Position numbers and translations under genes: made by a program
Assembly (NCBI RefSeq): GCF_016545825.1
Contig: NC_052618.1
Span: 38,262,196 to 38,326,195 of the forward strand
Direction: 5' to 3'
DNA: 64,000 bases
Origin: Eucalyptus grandis
Lineage: Eukaryota; Streptophyta; Magnoliopsida; Myrtales; Myrtaceae
In this document: one piece after another, positions 34,782 to 47,859 of the stretch
How positions within the stretch are numbered: the stretch's first letter is position 1
Layout: each line of letters opens with the position of its first letter
Notes under the pieces: model-generated
Told to the model about the DNA's origin: nothing
Seen by the model: the letters and a program-made list of their open reading frames with translations, nothing else
The model's database searches: none

Positions 34782-36625
34782 CTAACAGAATAAACCTAGT
34801 ATCCAACGATATATATATAAAATATCTAACCAAATATTGATCCATTCAAATAAGATAGTAAAATGATTCAAAATAGATAAAGATTAACACCTTTCCTAAT
34901 TTGAGGATATTCTTGAAAAATTTATATGCGACACAATTGTACCGGGATTGCAACCGGCTCCTTAAGATGACATGGTGGTGAGCGGCAAACGGCAACAAGT
35001 GTTGTATAAAAAATTATGGACCAAAGTTAGCCCTAATAAAAATTATTTTTACATTACAAAGGCATTAGTATTATTTTCATCAACTAATTTTTATTTTTAT
35101 TTTATTTTCCCTTGTTTTACTGCATTTCGGATAGATAAATAAAAAAGGAAAAGAAAGGCGCCGGAAAGGCTCGAGGGGGCCCGACCCCAGCCCCTTTTCT
35201 TTTCCACGGGACTATGCCCATCCTTTATTTCTTCGCCTGCCCGGCCTGGGCCGCCTTGCCCCAAAGACAACTCCCCCTGCCCGGCCTCCTCTCCTCTTCC
35301 TCTTCTCGCTCCCGCAAGCGAGGACCCAGAGCGCCGAGCGATGCAGAGCTGAGCCGGTGGAGGTGACGAGCGAAGTGCCACCGGTTCGGCGAAAGGTGAA
35401 GCCAGTCGGCGCGCCGAAGAACGGCGGCCGAAGTGCCTTCGCCGACCAGCCCCCTCGGCCTATAAATAGGGCCTCGGGCAAAAGGGGAGAGGGGGACCCG
35501 GGCAAGAGAGAGACAGCAACGGTGGAGGTCGAGAGAGTGTGTTTGGTGTCCATCGTGCCTCGACCGTGTTCGGCGACCCGCCGAAGGTCCTTTTCCCGCG
35601 CCAAGGCCACGGTAAGGTTCGTGCGGGTTTCTCCTTGATTTTCTTGATTTGGAGTCGGTTTCCCGAGGATCCCGGCTCGGAGACGCGCGTGGCGAACGGA
35701 CGTAGCCCGATCTATCGAGCTCGTCCGCTGTCCGACGCTGCCAAGCCGGGTAGTGCGCGCGCTCCGACCGCCTCTGTTCTGCCCTCTTCTTTTTTTTGGT
35801 CTCGCGCCCTGTTTGGAGCTCGCCGGACCGAGCTGTTTTGTCCGTTCGTGCGAGTCTTTGACCCCGTTCGTGTGTGTGTTGTGATTGTTGGGCGTTGCTT
35901 TTTTGTTGCTTTGAATCCCGGCTCGAGCTTGGACTCGGTTGTACCCGTTTCTCACCCTTCTCTTTGCGTATATCAAGTGTTCGATCTAATGCCCGAATTA
36001 GATTTAAAAGATTGTGTTGAGAGTCTCCGTTCTTGAACTTTGAGTGATCGTCTACTCATCGTTTGGGCATTGCGCGAAGGGTCAAGACCAAGAAAGACGG
36101 CGTTGGGAAAGCCTCGGATCGAGCGGCTTCCGCCAGCCAAGTTCTGGCCGAGCCAGATCTCGGCCGAGTGTAGAGGAAGCCAAGCTGGGTCTCGGCTGGC
36201 GGCAGCGGCTGGCCAGGCGGAGGCCTAGCCCTTGACCTTGACTGGCCGAGGCGTCGCCGGAAGGGGGCGTAGCCAGCCCGAGACGAACGGCGTCGCTCGC
36301 TGCAGGCCGTCCCCGTCGTGGTGAGGTCGGCGACGCGGCGAACAGAGGAGCAAGCATGTGAGTTGGGTCGGAGTCCGGTCCACGGGGTCGAGCGTGAGGT
36401 CTGCTGGGTTTTAAGGGTTAGGTCCTTGGGCCGGACACATTTCCTTATTAACATGTAGGCTTGTTTAAATTTAGCTTAGTCTTTTTGTTGGGTCTCATTT
36501 TAGGCCAGGCGGACTGGGCCTACCGTTGGACCCGGTTCAGTCCCGACCCAAGTCCCTATTTTCGGATTAAATCAATTAAAAATATTTATTAATGAAAAAT
36601 CAGAAAAAGCTTTGAAAAATATTAA
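34782..36625. mobile_element. LTR promoter-like GC-rich fragment
   Basis: From about 35040 the order is AT-rich start, agaaaagg/ccttttctttt stretch, GC-rich region, and a strong TATA box in ggcctataaatagggcc (35457-35473), then more GC-rich leader to about 36420. This mirrors 50552-51484 (tcgcctataaatagcccc), so both are probably U3/R parts of the same LTR family. Frames of up to 254 codons on either strand are compositional, with no domain. Boundaries are not defined. Confidence 0.45.
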
Positions 36626-37490
36626 GAGTGAGCATAGTCGATTGGGTAGCTCCACCTTTGAACCTGGAACTGCTTATTAACGGTTGGTTGCGAAAAATTA
36701 GAATTAGGATCAAGATCCACTTGTTAGTTTTATGGATCCACGAAAAATTAGAATCAAGATTCACTTGTTAGTTTCATGGATCCACTCGAGAACCGGACCG
36801 GTCGGGTTCCCCAACCATTGATTTTAATTAAGGATTGAAAATTATAAGGCAAAAAGAATTAGACAATACATGTTAAGTAAAAACTAAATTTTTTTGAAGG
36901 TTGTGATGTGATCTTCTTAAAGTTTATCAACATCGAAAACATTGGGAGAATTAGACTCCATATTAAAAGTTCTATGCTCTACGAAGTTCAAACATTGATC
37001 ACTTGATTCATTTTTGTTCAACATCGATCTAATTTAATCATGGGAATGGCTAAGGAGAGATCCAATTATACTCTTAAAATGAGCCATTAGCTCTTATGAC
37101 ATCTTCAATTGATTATCTCATTCCTTTTACGTTTGTTTATCTTGTTTTAGTTAAGAAGACAAGTAGATAGATTATTAGAATGAATAAAGAAGAAGTACAG
37201 GGTAAATCTTATTACACATCCAAGAGAAAAATTAATTGATAATGTGTGTCTAATATATATTTGGTAGAAAAACTATAAAATAAATAAGTAATTGAGATAG
37301 AATTTCTTTTCAAAAATATATATGCCGGGTGAGTGAGTGGATGGTTCCACGTCTAGGATCGAGAATTGGACTAGTACTCACCGGTTTCACTATATTGAAA
37401 TTAGGAATCAAACCGGCCTCCATGGAAATCACCGGTTCCAATTACGATCCGATCTGATTCCAGGCGGTTCCCAGATCTTTTTGCACACCC
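36626..37490. mobile_element. Probable TIR element flanked by TTAA
   Basis: The left end GAGTGAGCA and right end TGCACACCC (complement GGGTGTGCA) lie between TTAA on both sides. Interior near both ends is rich in ggttcc/ggaacc words (gaaccggaccggtcgggttcc, aaccggcctcc). No coding capacity. Element limits are tentative. Confidence 0.45.
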
Positions 37491-37545
37491 TTAAAAATTA
37501 GTCTTTTAGTGGTTTTTCCTTAAGATATGTGAAAATCCTTAGAAG

Positions 37546-37610
37546 GAAGAAGAAGAAGAAGAAGAAGAAGAAGAAGAAGAAGAAGAAGAAGAAGAAGAAG
37601 AAGAAGAAGA
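37546..37610. repeat. (GAA)n microsatellite, about 21 units
   Basis: An uninterrupted GAA run of 65 bp in non-coding DNA. Confidence 0.95.
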
Positions 37611-37936
37611 TCGTGTAAAGGTCCTTGGTGATAAATGTCAAATTGCTATACATACATTTCCTTTATTCCAATTAAGCCCTTATAATGCATGGACGGCTAT
37701 TTCCTTAGTCTAGTTAGGAATTGAATTTTAAGACTTGTGGTATAAAATGCTACATAAATGTTTTACCTAATATTTGAATAAGATTAGGTATAAAAAGGAT
37801 ATTAACTGGTATCGATTCAAATTTCTCGATTGCATAGGAATAAAATATTTTTCCCAATATTTTATTTGGGTTTTTAATCAATTCGCCACAAGTTAAATAG
37901 TGGCGACTCCAAAAATGAAAATGACTTACAGATTAA

Positions 37937-38891
37937 GGGCACACATGACAATATTTCTGTTTTTCTATTTCACTGTTTTTCTGTTCCCCTGAATAAGTTT
38001 GGAACATAAATCCGTTTGTTAATGCAATTTCATTTTTCTATTTCTAGAACAGATTTTCATTCCAAAAATAGACTTGGAGTAAAAATCAGAAGTTAAATTT
38101 TTTAACTTTTCTCTTTCTGGAACAAAAATAAGAAATCAAAATTTTCTTTATAATTCATTCTCGTCAACACCCGTCGCCCACTTGCCGTGCGTCAAATTTT
38201 TTAGCTTTTCTCTTTCTGGAACAAAAATGAGAAATCAAAATTTTCCTTATCGTTCACTCTTGTCAACACCCGTCGCCCACTTACCGTGCGTCAGATGCCA
38301 GTTGCCACCCGCCGTTGGTTGCCGCCTGCTCGCCATCGAACGTTAGCCGCCAGTTGACGTCTACCGGATGCCCATCAAATGTCGGCCGTCGGCCAACATC
38401 TGTTGGACGCCCACTGGTCATTGGCCGCTCATTGCCAATTGATGAATGCCGAAGGCTCACCACCAACCACCGGATATTCGCCGCCTACCACCCACTGTAG
38501 GACTTCGGCCACTGGCCACCCGCTGCCAGACTTCGAATGTCAAACGTTGAATGTCAAACTTCGGATGTTGGATGTCGGTTGCTGGTCGTCGGACTTTAGT
38601 GTTGAACTCTAGACTTTGGCCGCCGTTGCTAGTCACTGGACTTTGGCCGCCCACCACCAGTCATCGGATGCTGAACATCGATTGTTGGATGTCAAACTCC
38701 ATCCACCAGACGTCATCGTTGCCACTCTTAGAAATAAACTATTATCAAATGAATTTTTATTTTAGAAATAGAAATTTTAAATCGTTATTAAACGTGTTTC
38801 TTTGCTCGTAACTCATTATGGAATAGAAATTTAGAAATTAATTTATGACCAAAAATTGATTTATGTTTCAAAAATTTTGTGATGCACGCCC
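37937..38891. mobile_element. Tourist/Harbinger-like TIR element, TAA duplication
   Basis: Left end GGGCACACATGACAA, right end complement GGGCGTGCATCACAA, flanked by TAA at 37934-37936 and 38892-38894. The core, about 38270-38710, is GC-richer and carries CGCC/GGCC words; a 99-bp tandem duplication (38103-38300, ctctttctgg at 38111 and 38210) lies in the left arm. Non-coding. Confidence 0.72.
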
Positions 38892-38894
38892 TAA

Positions 38895-39906
38895 GGTGAT
38901 GAACCAATACCAAATAGACTCGTTAATTAAGATAGAAAGTAGATGATAAAAAATTAATAATTACTAAAATATATCTTGAATTTAAAAATATCAAATAAAT
39001 GCACTGCAAGTATTTTTTTTTTTGTCGAACACTGCGAGTTAAATTGAGTAATTTTGGCGAACGTCTTTTGAGCTTTGTTATCCGTACATTAATTACTATG
39101 CACGTGTCTCGTTCAAGAATGAAGATTGTGGTCAGAAGGAAGCGTGCAGCCGCAAGAGGGAAAGTCCAAAATTGCTGCCTCCATTTAATGCAAATAGAAG
39201 CTCTCTGTGTTTTGTTTTATACGGCTGAAGTGTGAAGGGACCATAGCGCTCGGGTTGGACTTCTTCAAGAAAGCTTGAGAGTTAGCGTGCGTGAAGAAAA
39301 GTGCAATGTAGGCATCATCGCAAGGGTCAAAGAAAGAGGAACGGAGGGTTCATACGTCCATTCTCTTCTCTCTTTTAATGCATGCACATGCATGCATGTC
39401 TATGAATTATGGTGGGCTTGCTTTGTCTTTTCCTTCGTACGTAGAAGACTTCCTTGTGCTGAAATGATGAAGACTCTCTCTTCTACGTTACAAAAGAGAG
39501 TACAAGACGTCGGACAAGAATTGCGCGCCAAGTTCTTTGCTGGCCGAGAAGGCACCAAGTTATTTCGGTGATCAAGACGCTTTGAGATTATAGAAGGGTG
39601 CAAAGAGTTCTTCTCATGAGAGATTTGCACGTTGTAATTATGCAACCAGTTAAATTCTTGTGAGTAGAATTTGTTTAATTCCTTGAGTAAGATTTCACTA
39701 AGAATTGTAAAGAACTATATACTGTTAGTTATTGGATATAATTGAGACCTAAAAAATACTGAGTGAGTGTTTGAGTGCTTGAGTAATTCTAATCTCTGTT
39801 ATATCACTTATTTCTATAGTGAAATTTCATGTTACTCTCTCCGTGGATGTATATTTCAATATTTAGACCAAACTATGTAAATTCGCTTATCTATATTTAC
39901 AATAAT
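38895..39906 (+). mobile_element. LTR 3'-end-like fragment within a duplicate
   Basis: Sequence from about 38960 to 39900 interrupts the duplicate of 21540-22262. Its right part (gagtgagtgtttgagtgc, tatatcacttatttctatag, ctctctccgtggatgta) looks like the R-U5 end of a plant LTR. A 98-codon plus-strand frame at 39275-39571 has no recognised domain. It also contains the micro-insertion at 39002-39039. No target duplication was established. Confidence 0.4.
39002..39039 (-). mobile_element. Micro-insertion with 10-bp target duplication
   Basis: cactgcaagt (39002-39011) and cactgcgagt (39030-39039) flank 18 nt: a T-tract and gtcgaa. There is no empty copy in this window, so it rests on the repeat/tract structure only. 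Confidence 0.55.
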
Positions 39907-40600
39907 GATAATAGAGAAGGATTATGGATGAGCAAGATGAACGGGGGATGACGATCATGGAGGTAGCTGAAAGAAAACATCATTGTGATGCTGGGAATTG
40001 TGACGCTGGGAAAGCTCCCAATTAAGAGAGAAGCTCTTATAAAGGAGAAAGAACGCTACTTGTGCCTACCTTCCGAACAAAAAACTTATACCTCATTCTT
40101 TTTAGAATATAAACACTGGCTAGAAATTTAATATACAAAGAAGTCTTGAACCTTTCAAAAAAAGATATAATTAAGTTCTACAATTTCTCAAATTGATGTC
40201 ATCAAGTGTCTCGTTAATTCCATGTTAACAAAAAGAAAAGAAAAAACCTTTTTATTACTTTTTCAGGATAGGTACTACATGGAAAAAGAAAAAACATAAA
40301 AGAACAAGGATTAAAAAAAGAAAAAGAAGAAGAAAGGCTAATTTTTTTTAAAAAAAGGGCTAAAAATCTAAAGCCACTCCTCTCGGCCACCAGCCACCAC
40401 CGCCCGGGGCTATGGTCGCTCCAGTTTCACTAAGCTCGTAGCCACAGCCAACATGGGGTGCTTGAGTCATCAAGTTTGGCTATGAATGCTCGAGATTGAT
40501 TGAACTTGCTGCTATTAATATATGACCTGAGGATCAATAGGCCTGTGTCTGAACTTTCGACGGCCTTGCTTCACCATCTCTTTTCAACTTCCCGCGTTTA
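39907..40600. repeat. Segmental duplicate of 21600-22262
   Basis: The order of shared words is preserved (see the partner at 21536-22262), with an extra 14-bp repeat (tgatgctgggaattgtgacgctggg) here. After about 40590 the two diverge: the partner runs into Copia sequence, this copy continues ttcccgcgtttactctcag. Confidence 0.75.
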
Positions 40601-42956
40601 CTCTCAGATCTCCCACCACAAGGCTAAAAAGCTTCCTCTTAAATCGTCTTCTCTCACAAAGGTCACAAATCTATTATCTTCCGTTTAGCTCATCAGTTTC
40701 AAGCTCACATTACTATGCCGGTTTCTTTGGTCATCAGAAAACAAGTCTGATCAAGGTTTGTTAATGCGATTGATGATTGAGATTCTCTTAGCTTTTTGTT
40801 TTTTCTGAAATTTTTCCCCTTTTGACGTTGGTTTTTGGTTTTCCTTCAAAGAATATGGGAACTTATAGATAGGAGTTGATGAGAGATAAATGAGAAAATC
40901 ACACAAATGATCTCTAAACTTTGATCTAAGGTGTAATGTGGCCATTAAACTTATAATTTATTTAATGCAATCCATGAAATTTAACATAATTTGTAATAAT
41001 ATACCTGAACTTTTAAATTATTCAATTTGATTTGTCAACCTTTCACATGGTTTAAGAACCAAATCAAATTTCAATTAAAAAAAAAAAACAGAAACCAAAT
41101 CAAACATTTATCAAAAAATTAAAATTTCAATAATTTTGTATCTGGTCAAAATCTTGGCTAATTTGTCAAAGTGGGTAGCTCGAGGAAACCATAGATCATG
41201 GGACAAATAGTTTCTACCTCACTTTGAAAGTATTACGACATTATAAAAAAAATTCAGGAAAATGTATCTTTGATTCATTCAAAGTTTTCAAAGTGCTGGG
41301 TTTCGAGTCTAGAGACTCCAAGGTTTCACATAGCATTTAATAATCAAACCAAAAATAAAAACACGCCTCATCTTCATCCACAAATGGGGACGGGCATTCA
41401 AAATCCTCCCCACTCCTTTCCTCGCGAGTTCTCTCCTCGGTCTCTCTCTGTTTTTTTTTTTTTTTTTTTTTTTTTTTCTTTTTGTTCTTGTCCCTTCCGA
41501 CTAGTTCCACCGTCCACACTCAACTACTCCCTATTTTCTTTTTTCTTTTCATTCTTTTCATTTCCCACTTTTCTTTGGTGAAATGATGGGGACAAGAATG
41601 CATAAAAAGCACACTCCACGTACTTGAGGATAACAAAAATAATCAGCGATTGGACAGCAGTGAAAGCATCTTCGTGATTAAAGAATTGAAACATTCGTAT
41701 ATTTAAATGGAAGTAGCTAGGTCGCCTAGGTGGAAGGAAACTGAAGGGGAAAAGACGAGAGACTACGCGCACTTCAGCCGGCCAAAACTGGATGGAGACA
41801 TTCTCTACTCGCTTCCAATTTATGGGGTAAGATGGGAAAAGTCCTCCAGTCCCAGCCTGAAGCAAACATCTTTGCCAATGAACGACAAAAATATTCGGAT
41901 GGTGGAGTTCTCTCAACAACAGGAACGAACACTAATTACCAAAATTGCTCAAAACATTGCATTGGCAACAGCAAAGAGTAAGCGAGAGAACAAAGTGAGC
42001 CTGATCGAGCATTAATGAGGACCCCGCTGACCAAATCATAAAATTCCATAAAATTCCAAATCAAGGCAGATGAAAAAGCCGAAGCAAGCATATGCATGAG
42101 CAAGCAATAAAGGTGAACCTAATTTAGTACCCATGGTGTGGGAATGCCCTTGCCAGGTTAATGCGGTGATGAACCTAAACTCTGACACGAGCAAGAGCAT
42201 GGTAAATATCTTAACATGACACTTAAAAGTTCTCGGCCTAGTAAGGAAAAGTTCATTCCAAAACAAGAGGTTGGCCTCATTGAGCATATATGTATAGCAT
42301 CAAAGGTGTACCAATCATTGTAATAGGCTTGAGTGAACCAATGAGCCAGAATATCAAGTTCACAAGGCTCGGAAGGGTGAGACGAACTTGTGAACTGCGA
42401 CTTTAAACTCCAGCTCCATGCTTAGTTGCGCAATGGAGGAGTAAAAAAAGTTGATAAAATAAAGCACAAGTCCTATCCTTTTCTTTTTGTCGCTATAAGT
42501 CCTATCTTGATGAGGCAAAATTGTCCAAAAAGTTCTAAATTTATTGTACTTTCGCTAATTGAATCATAAACCTTTTAATTTTGACAATTGAGTCATAAAT
42601 ATTTTTAATTTTGCTAATTTAGTTTATACGATCAATTTTGACCAGAAATCACTGACATGAATTTAGTCATCCTATATGACACTGCTAGTGATGATGTTAA
42701 AATTTTTTAAAATTATTTTAATTTTTGAATTTTTTATTATTTTTCGTTTCTTCTTTTTTTCATTTTTCTCTCAACCATCGTCAGGCATTGTCAATGGTCA
42801 GTGGAGGTCACCAGACTTAGGCGAGGGCAGCCCTCACTTGGGTTGGCAAGGGTAGGTTGGCAATAGCCAATGAAGGGGAACGGGTAAAAAGGAAAAAAAT
42901 AAGAGAAAAGAAAATTAAAAAATTCAAATATCAAGATAACGTTATAATATTATTAA
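40601..42956. other. Intergenic, no confident gene
   Basis: Around 41190-41370 it resembles 7380-7650, supporting an old large duplication. A poly-T tract lies at 41452-41479. A frame at 41707-42015 (plus, 102 codons) and the overlapping minus frame at 41524-41919 have no motif I recognise. From about 42520 to 42930 an AT-rich arm, GC-richer middle and AT-rich arm suggest another miniature element without defined ends. Confidence 0.4.
42468..42506 (-). mobile_element. Micro-insertion with 10-bp target duplication
   Basis: aagtcctatc occurs at 42468-42477 and 42497-42506 and flanks 19 nt (cttttctttttgtcgctat). Same architecture as the insertions at 1270 and 39002: T-rich tract plus a gtcg tag. 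Confidence 0.55.
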
Positions 42957-42959
42957 AAA

Positions 42960-43222
42960 TTGGCAAAGTTACTTCCGGCAATGCCTCTTCCCCTTGAGCT
43001 CATCATAATATTATGAGCTGTTAAAGAAGGTGGGATTGTAGACTGGGGAGTGTGGAGGTCTTCCCTGCTGCCATGGAAGTAGAAGGCAATTGAACATGAG
43101 GTGAAGGCTTCATTGAAGTAGAGTCGTGGATGGAAGCATCTATTGTGATGATCGGATTGCACAAACAAACCAAAGCTACAAAGAAGAAGAGCCCTAACCG
43201 ACGCTTAGCTCAACACAATTCT
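42960..43222 (-). pseudogene. TMEM87-like exon 1, copy C, broken
   Basis: The start region still reads MEVRE followed by a stop in place of the serine/cysteine stretch, and RRLGLFF is recognisable. A later frame gives YFNEAFTSCSIAFYFHGSRE. A frameshift separates the halves, and the KGKSFIR end and its splice donor are not recognisable. It is clearly dead. Confidence 0.7.
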
Positions 43223-43978
43223 CTCACTTCCATTTCATTTCTGAGCAAAAAGAACTTTGTAGGTGAACTAACCTCGGAATTGAGATGCTTCCATTTTCTA
43301 TTTTAATTTCTAAAAAATAGGGAATTTCTACTTTTCGTGCCTTTATGACATTCTATGTTGAATTTTTGGATAACACTTAGGAAAAAGCCACTAAAAATCA
43401 TGAACTATACTTACAGTAACATATTTACTTTGAAAATTGGACATTAATAATCTCAAGCACATTTATCTTACTTGTTTCTTGTGATATAAAATTGCAAACT
43501 TATATTTGTGTGACACATTTACCTTTTGTCAATATTCCATTAGATGAAGTCAAAACAATGTTACCTTTTTTTTCACTTAAGCCACGTGGATGCCATGTCA
43601 ACGTTGTTTGCTTTTCAACGTCCATGTAGGCAGATTTTTTACGGTTCTCATTGACAAAACCTTGATAGAGGGTAAATGTAACACATATGTATAAGTTTGG
43701 AATTTTTTATATTATAGAAAAAATTATGATAGATATGTCATGGTGGACATAGTTTGGGGTTCTTGATAACTTTTGCCGTAAAAAAAATGGTTATTAATTG
43801 AGACAGATTACTAATTTTCGTGGTAAATTACGCCTTCTAAAGAAAGTTGTAGAAGAATATTTTACAGCTAAATTTACTATTAATGAGATCAACTATGCGT
43901 GTCAATTGAAATTTACCATTGTTTAGATAATTTACTGGTAATAGGAAAATAAAAATATTGTTAACTTCATTAGATGAC

Positions 43979-44119
<141 letters not shown>

Positions 44120-45109
44120 TTATGGACTATTACGAATTACTGGATCTATAGAATTTAGGACGACAAAAAGAAAATTACGTTCTGATAAAGAAAAGTTACA
44201 AAATGATAAGTAATAGGTTAATTGATATTAATTTAAAAATCACAAAGTTCATGGAAAGCCTAGGCCACCATCAATTAGGCGGAGTCGTTCCCCTTTTTTC
44301 TCTTACTCAACTGTGCAGAAGTATCCTTCAAATAATATCTCTGATTCCACATTTATGAAAGTAGATCTTTTGACAGAGCCTAATTTCGATAAGAAAGAAT
44401 ATGAATTTAAAAAACACATCATTGTTAAGCTTACTTTTAATATAGAAAAAACGTAATGTCTTACGATGATGAATATGAATTTGACATGGGTTTACGATCT
44501 GAAGTTGACACGTGAGAGTATATTTTAAGCCCAGTTAATATGATGCATTCAGCGATTTTCACCTATAATATGCGGAAATTTGTCACTCAACTAATGGGGG
44601 ATTTACTAGAATGTGAAATCTGATTATTAATTTGATAATTACCTAATTGCGATTTTGGTACATCGATATGGACACTCTTGTCACCAACTACTTAGGTATC
44701 ACTAAACTTGCACATTTCTTCAATTTAACGTTTGTGAGGTTGGAATTAGCACTATAATAGGAGTTAGTTAGATACTCAAAGTGCTCTAAACACATTATCG
44801 TCACTTGTAGGCCCCAAAAAGGAGAGATTGTATGATTCTATCATGTTCGGTTTAGTCAAATCTGAAGTAGCAACATTTGATTTTAGCAATCTATATTTGC
44901 ACTGAGGTCGTTGAGAACATTCACATTGTATTTTTTACTGCAAAATCAACCTAGCTAGCGTGAGACATTGGAGACAGGTCAAGCATTGTGATTTCTGACC
45001 TTTCTTTCTACAATGTAAATCGAACCATGTGCATTCTTCAGGTGAGTCGACCCACCAATACCTGATCGGTCAAGCATTGTGATTCCAGGTCTTTTTCGTC
45101 AAATTAAAT

Positions 45110-45590
45110 GGACTGGAGCTGGAACCTTAGAAGCAAAAAGAAGGATAAATTGCTTTGTAGGAGGTTGTTGATTTCCTGGCTTGCAGTTTTGTGATGCTCA
45201 TAGTGAATCCAAATCTCACCTATTTTAAAGTGCGGTTGTTCTCATTGGATGCGGTTTCACATTTTGCAAATGAAATTCTTTCATTGAAGCATTGGTAATT
45301 GATACGTTGAACTATCTTGGTTGAAGCAGACCCCTACGAGAAGGGATTTTTGTTGGTGTTTCTTGAAGCTACTTTGGAGGCGTCGCATTAATCAGTGGAG
45401 GGCCAGAACTCCAAGCTGCATTCAGTCTCTACCTCTCATTGATGCTGTGATTCAAAATGTGAGATTCACAGTCAATCACCGCTTCAAAGGATGTTGGGAC
45501 CGTCGAAGTAGAATCACCTTTGAGTTGCAGTTGAAATTACTTGCTATAGATCAATGTTGTCCATTATGCAGCAACAATCGTTGATGATTT
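45110..45590 (+). mobile_element. LINE remnant in block C
   Basis: Counterpart of 2980-3450. Plus-strand frames give RRINQWRARTPSCIQSLPLI and RRSRITFELQLKLLA. Decayed, no intact domain. Confidence 0.6.
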
Positions 45591-45740
45591 AGATTTTAAG
45601 AGGGTGTGCATATGTTGGATATGTAACATTCTAGTATATTTTGATCACAGAATTTGAACTTTTTGCTTCTTGGTCCTTGATGTAATCAGTTCATGTTGAT
45701 CAATATAAAGTCAATTTACTACGGAATAAATTTTCATTTG

Positions 45741-46162
45741 CAGATAATTAGTGATGTTTACCATGTAAATCTGAGTTGATTGCAATGATGCATATTTGCA
45801 CCTTCTTTTCTAGAAATGAAGTGTATTTGGTGTTCCTCAAATTGAGAGAATCTTTACAGGATATAAAAAAGCACGTAATTACAAAATAGTTTTCGACAAA
45901 AGAAGGCTGGCTCACAAGAATAGGAATCATTTTCATTACACTAGCGATTATATGGCTCCTTTTGCTCCTAAATAAACCACGGCAAAGGGTTAGTAGTTTC
46001 AAGGAAATTCATTCTAGCAAACACCGCCCGTATTAATCAAGAAACCTCCACCAAATTCAACATAGAAATTCATAATCTAACAGATCATGAAACTCAGACC
46101 CCACAACCATATCAAAGCTATGAGAACCTAAGCATCACATCCCCTTGATCTGAGGACAGGGT
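45741..46162. other. Intergenic
   Basis: Nothing recognised. A weak minus-strand frame at 45748-46002 has no motif. Confidence 0.3.
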
Positions 46163-46462
46163 TTAGATCTCCTCGACAGAAGCGTCATAATTAGATGATG
46201 TGGATTGATTGTTGTTCTTGCTACTATCATCATGGCCATGGCCATGGCCGTGGGGATTCAGATCATGCCCACTGGGCAACTTTTGCTCATGATTCACTGA
46301 TAGAAAGTTGAAGAAGATAGGGTTGGTGTTGTCGTCGTCTTGTTCGGCAATGAGGCTAGTGTTGAAACTTTTGGGGATGGAGGAGCCCCTACGGCTTGGT
46401 GAGTCCAGGATGAGTGAGAGGGATTTGAGGATGAAGTTCTTATAGGTAGGGATAATGGTTCC
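46163..46462 (-). CDS. Hypothetical protein C-terminal exon
   Basis: A minus-strand frame reads KNFILKSLSLILDSPSRR, SFNTSLIAEQDDDNTNP, FFNFLSVN, a HGHGHGH run and ends NYDASVEEI before a stop. The composition looks protein-like, but I recognise no family. Upstream the frame runs into transposon-like DNA (46440-47030), so a genuine start is uncertain and it may be the last exon of a broken gene. Confidence 0.25.
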   Translation of the reverse strand, partial: GTIIPTYKNFILKSLSLILDSPSRRGSSIPKSFNTSLIAEQDDDNTNPIFFNFLSVNHEQKLPSGHDLNPHGHGHGHDDSSKNNNQSTSSNYDASVEEI

Positions 46463-47030
46463 AGGTTCCGTATAAGTTCCATTCAGAACATGAAACTTAC
46501 CTATCAAAACAAGTTCCTCATTTTTTGGTACTTAGAATGTATCTTGCATATTTTGTAACCTAGAATCTATCTTGTCACAATTCCACGATCAGTCCCAGGG
46601 TCTACTAGGATCCATGTGCATTATTAATTAAATGATTGCAATATTACCATTTGTTGCTACAATCAATTAACCACAAATTACATTTAGACACATGAAAACT
46701 ATAAAACAATAATAGAATAAAAGTCTTAGTCATAAAATGAAAGCCCAAACTAGTTATTTCAAATTATACACTCATTATTGGATGCTATGAAATATCATAG
46801 GATCGCATGAAGACATTAATAAAGAAAAATGTAAAAACTTGTTCCAAGTTTCAAGTTTCACTTACCTAGAACCCGAAACCTACCAATTGAAACAGGTTCT
46901 CCAGGTTCTCTAATTTTTAGAATTTGGAATCTACCATACATAACTTAGAACCTAAAATCGCATAGGTTCCCACCGGTCTGATTTTTAGGTTCCAAGTTTC
47001 AAGTTCTGCCCTAAAACCATGTTCACCCCT
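46440..47030. mobile_element. Possible TIR element rich in ggttcc/ggaacc words
   Basis: The left end (gtagggataatggttcc) and the complement of the right end (gtaggggtgaacatggtt) are partly alike, and the interior repeats gaacc/ggttc words at both ends like the element at 36626. The target duplication is not clear. Confidence 0.35.
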
Positions 47031-47837
47031 ACTTGCAAGTGTGGTGGCCTTGGCATATAGTCCTGTAGACGGGCGGGTCATCCTTTATCTTCTGGACCTG
47101 CTTGGTCGCTTGACACCCCTGGTCAAATTTGTGAGAGCATCCGTAGTAATTCCTACAAGCACAGCTTTAATCACAATCAATAACACATTTTCCTTCATTG
47201 TTCATCATGAGAGAAGCATAAATAATTTTGCCAAGTCGATAGATGGATGTGTTTCTTATTGTGAGATTTTTGTGGACTACTACTAACTACTTCGTGGTCG
47301 TCCAATCTTGTCCATGTATTCGAAGTCCCTCTACAGAAAAATGAGTAATTCCCAATTCATGTTAGAATTATTAAGATTTATTATAAATCTTAACAAAAAA
47401 CAAAACAAATAAAATATATACGAAAAATTAATGAGAATGGATGCATCATTTGTGAGGTACCTAGGTAAGTCAAACTTGAAAATCAAATTTTAGTCCGGTC
47501 TTGTCCATCTATCTAAAGTCTTTCTAAGCAAAAATGAGTAATTTTACATTTTTTTTGTTAGAATTACTTAGACCAATATAGATAATTTAGCTCCATGTAA
47601 GACGTCTTTCATCCTATGCTCCATGTAAAATTTCTTTTATCTGGGTTATATCTGTTTTATATCGAATTTTATCATATTTTGAGCAGATAGTAAACACAAA
47701 ATAGGATAAATTTTGATTTTATCAAACTACTAAACACATAAGGGAGATCTTCACACGGTCATTTTCAAACATGTGATTTCTTCCCAAAAAGAAGCTTTAT
47801 GATTATTTTTTTAATTGCATGAAATAATACTTAAATC
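47031..47837. other. AT-rich intergenic DNA
   Basis: No gene recognised. A pair of diverged direct repeats (gtccaatcttgtccatgtatt.gaagtc near 47300 and ggtcttgtccatctatctaaagtc near 47500) is visible. Confidence 0.35.
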
Positions 47838-47859
47838 GATAAATTACTTTCAATCGGAG

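Noticed and set aside
35212..35976. 254-codon minus-strand frame
   Set aside because: It lies over an LTR-like GC-rich promoter/leader with a TATA box on the other strand; no domain and biased composition.
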